Assembly (NCBI GenBank): GCA_036960605.1
Contig: JBALXI010000003.1
Span: forward strand, 124,001-188,000
Direction of reading: 5' to 3'
DNA: 64,000 nucleotides
Source: Oleispira sp036960605
Lineage (GTDB): Bacteria > Pseudomonadota > Gammaproteobacteria > Pseudomonadales > Oceanobacteraceae
Positions 9,871-17,518 of this stretch are shown here, piece after piece. The notes under the pieces were generated by a model, which was not told the DNA's origin, did no database searches, and saw only the letters and a list, made by a program, of their open reading frames with translations. Positions within the stretch are counted from its first letter, which is position 1. Each line of letters starts with the position of its first letter. Position numbers and translations under genes: made by a program.

Positions 9871-11127
9871 ATGACTGCATCAATTTTATTATGCCCTGTA
9901 TGCAAGGAAAGCCTACAAGCAAACGAGAGCAATAAAAGTCTTAGCTGTGTGAATAATCACAGCTTCGACCGTGCGCGCCAAGGATATTTAAACCTGTTAC
10001 TAGCGCACAAGAAAAATTCAAAAAATCCGGGAGATAGCCAGGAAATGGTTATGGCCCGCCAAGCATTTTTAAACTCAGATTTTTATCGCCCAATCTCTGA
10101 TAGCTTGAACCAAATCATTGTTGACTCAGCCCTTAAAATATCAGCCCTTAAGCTCGAGCAGCCGATTCAAGTGCTCGACATCGGCTGTGGCGAAGGTTAT
10201 TACAGCCAGCGCATGCACAACAGTTTAAGCGACCACCAGATCGAACATAACCTGTTTGGTTTAGACATCTCGAAAGATGCTGTGATCGCCGCTGCCAAGC
10301 GTGCAAAAGCCGAAACACTAAAAGAAGATGTTCCTAATACCAATACCAGCGAATGGTTAGTGGCCTCGGCGATCGATATTCCTTTGCAAGCACAAAGCAT
10401 CGATATCGCCACCTGCTTGTTTACTCGTCTGATGCCAGAGAGCTATCACAAAGTCATTAAGCAAGGTGGTTTTTTCATCTGCGTTAATACCGGTGAAAAG
10501 CACTTAATCGAACTGCGTGAAAAGCTTTACGAAGAAATCACCAAAGCTGAATTCGACCCCGTTAAAAATATGGGCGAAGATTTTGAACTGGTGGATCATC
10601 AGCAAGTTAGCTACCAAAATACGCTAAGCAGCCAGCAGCAGATTCAAGATTTGCTACTAATGACGCCGCACAACTGGCGCACCAAAGCGGATAAGAAAGA
10701 AGCGTTAGCGAGCTTAGAAGAATTAACAGTGACCATCGATGCTCAGATTCACATCTTTAAAGCAAAAGAAAAAGCGATTGTAGAAGTTGAAGTGGTTGAG
10801 GAAGTTATTGAAACGGTTAGCTCCTCCAACCCTTGGGGAAAAGCGAAAGTAGCCGCTGAACCTGAAGCCTTGGTTGAAGCAGTATCCGAAACAGTTATTG
10901 AATCGACTACTGTAGAAAATGCTGAGCCTACTTCTGAAACACCTGTTGAAATGGAAGCTAAACCTAAGGCTTCGAGTTCAGCAAGCCCTTGGGGAAAAGC
11001 AACAGTAGAAACAGAAGTTGAATCCGCTGCTTTACCTGAAGTAGCTACTGAAGCGGTTATTGAAAAACCGACTGAAGAAGTTAAAGCTGAATCAAATGAA
11101 AAAGCTAACCCTTGGGCAAAAGGCTAA
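9871..11127 (+). CDS. rlmA: RlmA-like 23S rRNA guanine-N1 methyltransferase with repeat tail
   Basis: 418 aa against about 270 for RlmA. Residues 1-290 are the family: a zinc-binding head (CPVCKESLQ ... CVNNHSF, with CxxC and CxxxH ligands), DRARQGYLNLL, a SAM motif VLDIGCGEGYYS, and the FTRLMPESYHKVIKQGG segment. RlmA/RrmA methylates 23S rRNA G745. Residues 290-418 are an added Glu/Val/Ala-rich, low-complexity tail with three near-identical boxes: NPWGKA (320-325), SPWGKA (372-377) and NPWAKG at the very C-terminus. The tail is unlikely to be catalytic. Translation is coupled to dapE. Confidence 0.85.
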   Translation: MTASILLCPVCKESLQANESNKSLSCVNNHSFDRARQGYLNLLLAHKKNSKNPGDSQEMVMARQAFLNSDFYRPISDSLNQIIVDSALKISALKLEQPIQVLDIGCGEGYYSQRMHNSLSDHQIEHNLFGLDISKDAVIAAAKRAKAETLKEDVPNTNTSEWLVASAIDIPLQAQSIDIATCLFTRLMPESYHKVIKQGGFFICVNTGEKHLIELREKLYEEITKAEFDPVKNMGEDFELVDHQQVSYQNTLSSQQQIQDLLLMTPHNWRTKADKKEALASLEELTVTIDAQIHIFKAKEKAIVEVEVVEEVIETVSSSNPWGKAKVAAEPEALVEAVSETVIESTTVENAEPTSETPVEMEAKPKASSSASPWGKATVETEVESAALPEVATEAVIEKPTEEVKAESNEKANPWAKG

Positions 11128-11143
11128 TACCTAAAACTAGCGG

Positions 11144-11246
11144 CTAAAAGAACAAGACGTTCACCACCGAGAAAAGCAGTAACTAAGTTTCTTCTCGCTG
11201 CCCTTCCTCTGTGAAGCACAGCACTCGGTGGTGAACTAGCTTTTAG
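11144..11246. repeat. Intergenic hairpin repeat, copy 1
   Basis: An outer pair CTAAAAG/CTTTTAG encloses a perfect 13-bp pair GTTCACCACCGAG (11159-11171) and CTCGGTGGTGAAC (11224-11236). The same CTAAAAG...TTCACCACCGAG layout recurs at 47596-47771. Both copies lie between convergent genes, so they may work as bidirectional terminators or REP-like elements. Confidence 0.8.
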
Positions 11247-11290
11247 TCGTCAGTTCTTAATGTTCAAGTCGAACATTCAAATCGAGCGTT

Positions 11291-12385
11291 CTAAAAAGAA
11301 AGCAAAGACCCTTTCACACCTTCCACGTACCAGTTCATACGCAATAGCTTATCATCAGACAAGCTCCTACCTTCTTTAATGCGTACACGGCCACGATGAT
11401 TTTTAACTGGCCCGGCAAATACTTCGAACGTACCTTCCATTATCGCTGTCTGCATATTGGCAACCAATTCACGAATATCCGCTGGAACTTTCGCACTCAC
11501 AGAGACTAACTTAGACGTCGACTCTGCCATGCCCGACCATTCGCTGCCTGGCTTCCAGTTATTATCTAACAAAGCCTGAATACGCTTAGCGTAATAAGGA
11601 CCCCAATTATGAACAACCGATGCCAAATGATTATTCGGTGCAAACTCGCTCATATCGGAATGGTAACCAACAACGAAAACATTATTCTTTTCGGCGAACT
11701 CAGCGACCGACGATGAATCCGTATGATGGGTTAATACATCCACCCCTGATGCGATTAGCTTGCTGGCCAATGCCACATCTTTCTCTGGGCTGTACCATGA
11801 TTTAGTCCATCGCACTTCAACTACAGCCGTTGGATTCACCGCCCTAACGCCTAGCGTAAAGGCATTAATACCACGAACGACTTCAGGGATAGGATGAGCT
11901 GCAACATAGCCAATCTTGCCACTCTTCGTCATGCTGCCAGCGATTAAACCTGCAAGATAACGAGGCTGATAAGCACGCGTCGCATAGTTACTCAGATTCT
12001 TACTTTGGCGTGATCCCGTCGCATGTTCAAACATTACATTTGGGTTATCACGAGCAATGCTTTCTGTTGAAATCATATAGCCTACTGAAGTCGCAAAAAC
12101 GATATCGTTTTTATCAGCCAGCTCTTGTAGGACTTTTCGCGATGCTCGGCCTTCTGGCACAAACTCAACAAATTCGGTTTCAATTTGAGCACCAAATTTT
12201 TGCTCCAAATAACGACGACCCTGATCATGAGAATAACTCCAACCCACATAATTTGCCGGCCCTACCAATACGAAGGCCGCTTTCACAGGAGCAGCTTGGC
12301 TAACATTCGAAAGAATAAGTGAAAATAACAAACCCATAGAGGTCAGTAATTTCAGAAGAGTATGGTTTGATTTGATGTTTAACAC
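11291..12385 (-). CDS. BMP/PnrA-family substrate-binding protein
   Basis: 364 aa with a cleavable signal (LLFSLILSNVSQA before APVKAAFV). The mature part follows the BMP (basic membrane protein) family: KAAFVLVGPANYVGWSYSHDQG, the GSMTKSGKIGYVAAHPIPEVVRGINAFTLG hinge region (residues about 165-195), and HHTDSSSVAEFAEKN. Members bind nucleosides, purines or other small ligands for ABC importers. No permease or ATPase gene is adjacent, so it is an orphan binding protein. The start is GTG 12385, with AGG about 9 nt upstream. Ligand unknown. Confidence 0.8.
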   Translation of the reverse strand: MLNIKSNHTLLKLLTSMGLLFSLILSNVSQAAPVKAAFVLVGPANYVGWSYSHDQGRRYLEQKFGAQIETEFVEFVPEGRASRKVLQELADKNDIVFATSVGYMISTESIARDNPNVMFEHATGSRQSKNLSNYATRAYQPRYLAGLIAGSMTKSGKIGYVAAHPIPEVVRGINAFTLGVRAVNPTAVVEVRWTKSWYSPEKDVALASKLIASGVDVLTHHTDSSSVAEFAEKNNVFVVGYHSDMSEFAPNNHLASVVHNWGPYYAKRIQALLDNNWKPGSEWSGMAESTSKLVSVSAKVPADIRELVANMQTAIMEGTFEVFAGPVKNHRGRVRIKEGRSLSDDKLLRMNWYVEGVKGSLLSF

Positions 12386-12561
12386 GGATAACGACCTAGC
12401 GATGTTTACTTAATAAAGTCTGACCAAATAGTCAGGCCGCGCATTATCAGTATGTTCATCAATAAGGTCAATATCTAATCAGTCGTAAAACCAATAGATT
12501 ATGAGACACAGATTGCAATCTTGAGTTTTAAACTAAAAGGAGAGTGTTTTGAGATAAATAC

Positions 12562-13242
12562 TTAAGATTGGATTAACCGAAACCGCTCTACATCAACGAT
12601 TTCATCGACATCCCAAACCTGAGGTAAAACTGAAGCTTTAATTTTTAAGGTCTGAATATCACCTAGCGTAGCGCTAAAAACCGTATCCGTTCCCCAACAT
12701 TTATTAGCAAATAATTGAGGATGAAATTGCTTCATCCCCAACAAACCATAACCACCATCTTCAGCAGGGCTGATCACTAGGTCATGTTTTATTATCTGCT
12801 GTAGGCAATGCGTTAAATACGCTTCATCTAGATCTGGGACATCCACACCGATTAAAATAGGAATACAGCCGCGCGCTAATGACGACTGCACCGCCATCGC
12901 CATTCTTTCACCCAAGTCTGCTGCTTTATTATTCAAGCCACCTTGTGCAGGCTGTTGATAGAAAGTTGCAAAGCTAGACCAGGAGTTAAAAGCTTGATGA
13001 TGACAATCACCAGCAATCCATAATGCCACTTGAGATGAGGGTACTTGCAATGAAGCGTTTTGGGATGAGAAAGCCTGAGTATTGCTAATAACATCTTTCA
13101 AAGACTCTTTTAAACGCGCAAGCAACTGCTCATAAATGTTACAAGCACCTTGTTCACCTAAGCTTGGAATCAAACGCGTTTTTACCCTTCCAGGAACAGG
13201 TGCTTTGCTTAATACCACCCACTCAACTCTTTTATTTACCAT
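12562..13242 (-). CDS. TIGR04282-type glycosyltransferase (predicted arsenosugar synthesis)
   Basis: 226 aa, DUF2064 fold, a GT-A-like nucleotidyl/glycosyl transferase. Visible landmarks are VVLSKAPVPGRVKTRLIP (the sugar-nucleotide loop), GVDVPDLDEAYL, and the SPAEDGGYGLLGMK block with its DGGY metal site. Its start overlaps the previous gene's end by 11 bp, and together with arsS this forms the arrangement seen in predicted arsenosugar loci. The role in adding or modifying the ribosyl part is inferred from that context, not from the sequence alone. Confidence 0.82.
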   Translation of the reverse strand: MVNKRVEWVVLSKAPVPGRVKTRLIPSLGEQGACNIYEQLLARLKESLKDVISNTQAFSSQNASLQVPSSQVALWIAGDCHHQAFNSWSSFATFYQQPAQGGLNNKAADLGERMAMAVQSSLARGCIPILIGVDVPDLDEAYLTHCLQQIIKHDLVISPAEDGGYGLLGMKQFHPQLFANKCWGTDTVFSATLGDIQTLKIKASVLPQVWDVDEIVDVERFRLIQS

Positions 13243-13978
13243 AATACTTCTTCACCAACTTTTCAGGAGAAACGCCAAACCAATATTTCAATCGCAACTG
13301 CCACATGAGTAAAACCGTTTTCACCCAACCTTGCTGCTGCCAACGACGCGCACTGGTTTTTAAAATAGGTCCATCACAATCAGCCTGCCCTAGCTTGCGT
13401 AAACGTTTAGAAATTTCTACATCTTCCATTAAAGAGATGGAGGCATAACCCTCTAGCTGCTGAAAAATGTCACTGCGAATATAAATACCCTGATCTCCCG
13501 TCATCACTTGGGTGAAACGAGAGCGAAGATTCATTAATTTAGAAATAATAGCGAAAGGAAATACATTGGAATTTACTTTAAGATCAGGAACCAGTTCAAT
13601 ATCAAAACGCCCCCAAAAGGTGTCTGATTTTAAAGCACGTAAATAATTAAAGTGCTCACCCGACAAACCACTATCACTGTGTAAAAACCATAACAGGTCT
13701 GGCTCTTGGCCTTTAAATTTTGGATCAGAAGCGGCTCTCGACAATAAAAATTCAGCACCCGCATTCATCTGGGTCGCTCGTCCCTTGGCCGACCTCAAAT
13801 AGAACAGACTCTGCTGTTGGAAAATAGCATGCGAACTCAATGAATCCATTATATGTTCATCACTAGCATCAACAACCACCAGAGTATCTGTTGGTGCTAG
13901 ATAACTCATAAGCTGCTGCAACCAAGGCAGTAAGTCTTCCCCTTCGTTATACACCGGAATAACAACATTTAACCGCAT
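13232..13978 (-). CDS. TIGR04283-type GT2 glycosyltransferase (predicted arsenosugar synthesis)
   Basis: 248 aa, GT-A fold family 2. It starts with LNVVIPVYNEGEDLLPWLQQL, followed by DTLVVVDASDE, an AGAEFL motif, WFLHSDSGLS in place of the usual DxD, and a late LMEDVEISKRLRKLG acceptor/catalytic block. The protein is cytoplasmic or membrane-peripheral. It is the middle gene of a three-gene operon behind arsS (49 bp gap) and overlaps the next gene by 11 bp, which supports co-translation. Confidence 0.85.
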   Translation of the reverse strand: MRLNVVIPVYNEGEDLLPWLQQLMSYLAPTDTLVVVDASDEHIMDSLSSHAIFQQQSLFYLRSAKGRATQMNAGAEFLLSRAASDPKFKGQEPDLLWFLHSDSGLSGEHFNYLRALKSDTFWGRFDIELVPDLKVNSNVFPFAIISKLMNLRSRFTQVMTGDQGIYIRSDIFQQLEGYASISLMEDVEISKRLRKLGQADCDGPILKTSARRWQQQGWVKTVLLMWQLRLKYWFGVSPEKLVKKYYGK

Positions 13979-14027
13979 AGAATGCTCTATCTTAATTTAA
14001 GGTAGCACTCTATTAATCAATAGCTAT

Positions 14028-15029
14028 TTAATCAAGTGCTCCACCACAACTACTGCCCTGGCCTGCAGTACAACCATAACAATGGTCAGCCACTTTAATC
14101 GGCAAGCCCTGCAGGTCAGAATCTAATAAATCCCGTAAGTGATAGCCCGAAGCAGCATCACTGGCCTCATTGGCATTAGCATTACCCGTAAGCGGCATCT
14201 CTAACATCTGATTAAAATCGCAATCGTAAAGATTCCCCTCCCAACCCACACTCACCGTATTCAAACACATCACACCCGCCAAATTTGCCGGTGAATAACT
14301 GTCTTTGAGTAAATTCATATACTCATTGAATTCACCCTGCGCTAATAGCACAGCACCAAAACGCGAGATCGGCATATTGGTGATGGTGAACAAATTATTA
14401 AACTGAATATTATGCTCAGCCCCAAGTTTCTCTTTATAAGCCGCCTCTAACTCAACCTGACCTGGTGGCAAAAAAGCACCACCGGGGTTATAGACTAGAT
14501 TTAAAGGTAAGGTCGAATCATCCATACCATTGCCTTCTAAACCATAGCCAAGCGCATTCAGTTTTTGCAAACCCTCAATGCTTGATTCAAACACCCCCTT
14601 ACCCCGCTGTGAATCAACATTCTCTTCGCTATAACAAGGCAATGAAGCAACAACTTCTACTTTATAATCGGCTAAAAATTGAGCAAGATCTTCTTGGCCA
14701 GGCTCATTTAAAATCGTCAGATTACAGCGATCAATCACCGTCACCCCCAATTCGCGAGCGGCCTTCACCAGATAACGAAAATGCGGCATCAACTCAGGAG
14801 CACCGCCAGTTAAATCTAACGTCTGTACTTTGTGCTGCTTCAGCACCTTAATCACCAAATCAATATTGGTTTTATCCATCTGCTCGGTACGCTTAGGCCC
14901 CGCATTTACATGGCAGTGGGTACAACTAAGATTGCAGGTATAACCCAGGTTCACCTGCAGAATTTCTAGTTTAGAACGTGTTAAAGCTGGAAAATTAGAA
15001 ACCATTAAAAGGGGTTTTGTATCACGCAT
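14028..15029 (-). CDS. arsS: Arsenosugar biosynthesis radical SAM protein ArsS
   Basis: 333 aa from ATG 15029, which has AGAGAG 6 nt ahead; a TTG at 15050 is less likely. The radical-SAM cluster motif CNLSCTHC uses Cys32, Cys36 and Cys39. The C-terminal DUF3641-like SPASM-type region has Cys residues in YDCDFNQML and the ending CYGCTAGQGSSCGG. The family transfers a 5'-deoxyadenosyl group to dimethylarsenite to begin arsenosugar formation. It is the first gene of the operon. No arsM methyltransferase or ars resistance gene is in the window, so methylated arsenic must come from elsewhere. Confidence 0.88.
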   Translation of the reverse strand: MRDTKPLLMVSNFPALTRSKLEILQVNLGYTCNLSCTHCHVNAGPKRTEQMDKTNIDLVIKVLKQHKVQTLDLTGGAPELMPHFRYLVKAARELGVTVIDRCNLTILNEPGQEDLAQFLADYKVEVVASLPCYSEENVDSQRGKGVFESSIEGLQKLNALGYGLEGNGMDDSTLPLNLVYNPGGAFLPPGQVELEAAYKEKLGAEHNIQFNNLFTITNMPISRFGAVLLAQGEFNEYMNLLKDSYSPANLAGVMCLNTVSVGWEGNLYDCDFNQMLEMPLTGNANANEASDAASGYHLRDLLDSDLQGLPIKVADHCYGCTAGQGSSCGGALD

Positions 15030-15200
15030 TAAAATCTCTCTGAACCACAAAGTTTAAACAATGAGCAATCAATTGATCAAAGAACAAACAAGTTGGGAGT
15101 AATAATTATTATATGTTTAAAGATAACCCAATTTGAGGGGAGATTCGCGGATAAGTTCAACCAGCAAGTACTGGTATTCAATATAAGGAAGTAATAAGAT

Positions 15201-15227
15201 AGAGACATCTCTTCTTGAGATGTCTCT
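15201..15227. repeat. Perfect 11-bp hairpin overlapping the tRNA 5' end
   Basis: AGAGACATCTC, a 5-nt loop TTCTT, then GAGATGTCTCT. The last four bases are the first four of the tRNA-Arg acceptor stem, so the leader could pair with the tRNA's own 5' strand. Confidence 0.85.
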
Positions 15228-15299
15228 CCATAGTTTAACTGGATAAAACTGCCGCCTCCTAAGCGGCTGCTCTGGGTTCGAGTCCCGGTGGGGAGACCA
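15224..15299 (+). tRNA. tRNA-Arg (CCU anticodon), CCA encoded
   Basis: All 76 nt fold by eye: acceptor CTCTCCA with TGGGGAG (one T-G pair), TA at 8-9, D arm GTTT/AAAC with GG in the loop, anticodon stem GCCGC/GCGGC around CTCCTAA (anticodon CCT), a 4-nt variable loop, T arm CTGGG-TTCGAGT-CCCGG, discriminator A, and CCA. It reads the rare arginine codon AGG. It lies between two minus-strand genes and must have its own promoter; I could not place one with confidence in the AT-rich 15100-15200 stretch. Confidence 0.93.
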
Positions 15300-15333
15300 A
15301 TCATTTAACCTAAAACACTTATCTCAAGTTAAC

Positions 15334-16314
15334 CTAGTCAATACCAGCAATACTAAAGCTGCCTTTACCATTCACTTTTAGCCAAGAATCCAAATCTTTG
15401 ACCAATTCACTAGCCATATCTTCATCTATTTCAGTAAAGTTAATGTGTAGATAATAGGTATCTTCATCTTGATTGATTAAATTCGACACATCTAAACCAT
15501 ACGGCAAGCTCATCTCATACAATAATCCAATCTGTTTATTCTGCTCTAATTTAGTCCCTTCTTTTGCCCAGCCGAAAGTTCTAGTAGTGGATAGAAGACG
15601 TTTATAAATGTCAGCATATGAGAAGGCGTGTACTACGCTATCATTCGTTCTAATCCACTGCGTCAATTTTTCAAGCTCTTCCAGTACCATTGGATCGTAC
15701 TTGTCTATACCCGCGGTGATCATCAATGGCAATTCATAGCTGCCGGTGGAGACAGGCCCTGTATTTCCCTTCCAACCTAATAGTTTTACTTTTACATCAG
15801 ATCTTGTTTCAAGTTTCTCAACTAAAGCATCTAAGTGCTTATCAACTTCTACCAGTGAATTCACATATTCAGTAAAATTCTCTTTATTAGGTAGTTCAAG
15901 ATCAACATAAATGACTGCGGACGAACGGCCATTAAAATACTGCCCTAATACATCGGCATTATCGAGGGTCTCAACTTCTAAATCAGCAGTTCTCTTATCA
16001 GTTAACTCATCATCTTTATTTACCGTATCATTAATTACTAAATCATCTCCTTTCGCAGTGATTCTTTGGTAATTAGTGAAAGAGCTAACTCTGGTTGAAT
16101 AAGGAATATACCAAGCTGATTTAGTTGCGTAGAGTAAGGTCTCAAGATTATCCTTCTCAAATACACTGTTCTTTTCGAAATCGACAAAGAGTAATATTTT
16201 ATCTTTCTGAAGATACGTTTTTGTAGCAAGACTGCTGGAAAACATTTGGCTGCAACCAGATAACAAGATCACAGTTAATACGATGTGGGTAAATAATTTC
16301 ACAGTGTCCTTCAT
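15334..16314 (-). CDS. Lipoprotein of unknown function
   Basis: 326 aa. The N-terminal signal FTHIVLTVILLSGCSQMFSS has a lipobox LSGC, so the protein is probably anchored to a membrane on the periplasmic side. The rest is soluble, acidic and mixed alpha/beta, with repeated phrases on directions of pairing (LEKLTQWIRTND, LVKDLDSWLKVNGKG), and I recognise no family. It may contain two similar halves, because two VNSLVE/LVEK-like helical stretches recur. It is monocistronic and lies between the tRNA and a 316-bp gene-free stretch. Confidence 0.7.
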   Translation of the reverse strand: MKDTVKLFTHIVLTVILLSGCSQMFSSSLATKTYLQKDKILLFVDFEKNSVFEKDNLETLLYATKSAWYIPYSTRVSSFTNYQRITAKGDDLVINDTVNKDDELTDKRTADLEVETLDNADVLGQYFNGRSSAVIYVDLELPNKENFTEYVNSLVEVDKHLDALVEKLETRSDVKVKLLGWKGNTGPVSTGSYELPLMITAGIDKYDPMVLEELEKLTQWIRTNDSVVHAFSYADIYKRLLSTTRTFGWAKEGTKLEQNKQIGLLYEMSLPYGLDVSNLINQDEDTYYLHINFTEIDEDMASELVKDLDSWLKVNGKGSFSIAGID

Positions 16315-16630
16315 ATATTTTACGTCCTTTTATAAGCAATAGCGGCATTCGCAACTATCCTAATACAACTTAACTAATATGCAATAATACATTGTTCTGT
16401 TAAGACTCATCAATGCTAACTAATAAAGGGGGCCCTGCATTGGATTAAATGTCACAAAAGTATCACAGAGATATAACGTATTTATCTCAATTTATGTTTG
16501 TTTCGTACCATTAACCTTAAATACAAATCCCCCCTGAACTTTGCATTTTTTGACGTGTCTATTTTTCCATACACAGCCAGCGGCTGTTTGAATATTAAAA
16601 ATAATATTAAAATGGAAAAGAATATTACTC
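16315..16630. other. Gene-free stretch before the glycosyltransferase operon
   Basis: This 316-bp region must hold divergent promoters for the minus-strand lipoprotein and the plus-strand operon. I see a small hairpin CAGCC-AGC-GGCTG (about 16576-16588) and an AATATT-rich repeat just ahead of the operon, but no convincing -35/-10 pair or ORF. Confidence 0.4.
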
Positions 16631-17515
16631 ATGAAAATAACGACTTCAGAACCTCAACCCCATTTATTATCATCGCGTCCTAACTCCGCTTTTAAGCAAG
16701 CGATGAAAGTAGCATCTTTGTTATCCCTCACGGCAATTTCCCAATCAGCATTTTCTGGTGCTTGGACCGCGGCAGAAGGTGCTGGTTATAACAAGTTTGC
16801 GGTGAGTAGCTACGAGGCCACTGATTTTTATGGTGAGAGTGAAGGTTTCAATGAGTTTAAAGGGACTAACTACTCTCTCTATGCTGAACATGGTTTACGT
16901 GATGATGTCACACTGTTCGGCACCTTGTTGTATCAAAGCCTCAAACAAACGGATGCTGCAGGTATTAAAACCGATGGTAGTGGTCTCAGTGATGTTGAAA
17001 TAGGACTTCGTAAACGTTTGATTAATGGCCCAACCGTTGTGTCCACGTCATTTTTAGTAAAGCTACCCTATTTATACGATAAGCACGATGAATTGCCATT
17101 GGGTAATGGCCAAACCGATTACGAAGCAAGAATTCTGTTAGGTCGCAGCTTATACCCTTATGGTTATATCGGTGCTGAAGCCGCTTATCGCGTTCGTACA
17201 GAAGATCCCTCCGATGAATACCGTTATTTAATTGAGTATGGTATCTCTGCCGATGATAACTTGTATTTCCGTGCAAAACTAGACGGCACTGAAAGCGCTA
17301 AAAACGGCAAGAGTATCACCAGCGGTGATACCAATCTGTCTGCGACCAATGAATACGATTTGGGAAAATTTGAGTTCACCGTCGGCTGGTCATTCGATAA
17401 AAAGAATGGCGCTAAAAGTAAGTGGGGCTTAGAAGCTACTTATAATGAAGATGTGTATGGGAACAATGCCTTAAATGGCGGCGGTTATCAGCTTGGCCTG
17501 ACAAGAGAGTATTAA
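16631..17515 (+). CDS. Predicted outer-membrane beta-barrel protein
   Basis: 294 aa. A long N-region (residues 1-24) precedes a signal core, MKVASLLSLTAISQSAFSG; an ATG at 16703 would give a standard signal peptide. The mature chain alternates polar and aromatic residues in short strands (NYSLYAEHGLRDDVTLFGTLLYQ, PYGYIGAEAAYRV and similar), ends in a Tyr (TREY), and is like the OmpL/phenol-pathway MetA-type barrels. It is the first gene of a five-gene operon and ends 3 nt before the GT2 gene. It could be the export channel or an anchoring porin for the operon's product; this is inferred from position only. Confidence 0.6.
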   Translation: MKITTSEPQPHLLSSRPNSAFKQAMKVASLLSLTAISQSAFSGAWTAAEGAGYNKFAVSSYEATDFYGESEGFNEFKGTNYSLYAEHGLRDDVTLFGTLLYQSLKQTDAAGIKTDGSGLSDVEIGLRKRLINGPTVVSTSFLVKLPYLYDKHDELPLGNGQTDYEARILLGRSLYPYGYIGAEAAYRVRTEDPSDEYRYLIEYGISADDNLYFRAKLDGTESAKNGKSITSGDTNLSATNEYDLGKFEFTVGWSFDKKNGAKSKWGLEATYNEDVYGNNALNGGGYQLGLTREY

Positions 17516-17518
17516 GTC

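Noticed and set aside
14465..14851. Plus-strand 128-aa ORF inside arsS
   Set aside because: It is antisense to conserved radical-SAM coding, composed of His/Ser/Pro-rich low-quality sequence; treated as a shadow.
15201..15227. Hairpin by the tRNA as an att site of an integrated element
   Set aside because: No integrase gene, no direct repeat of the tRNA 3' end, and no foreign-looking genes follow.
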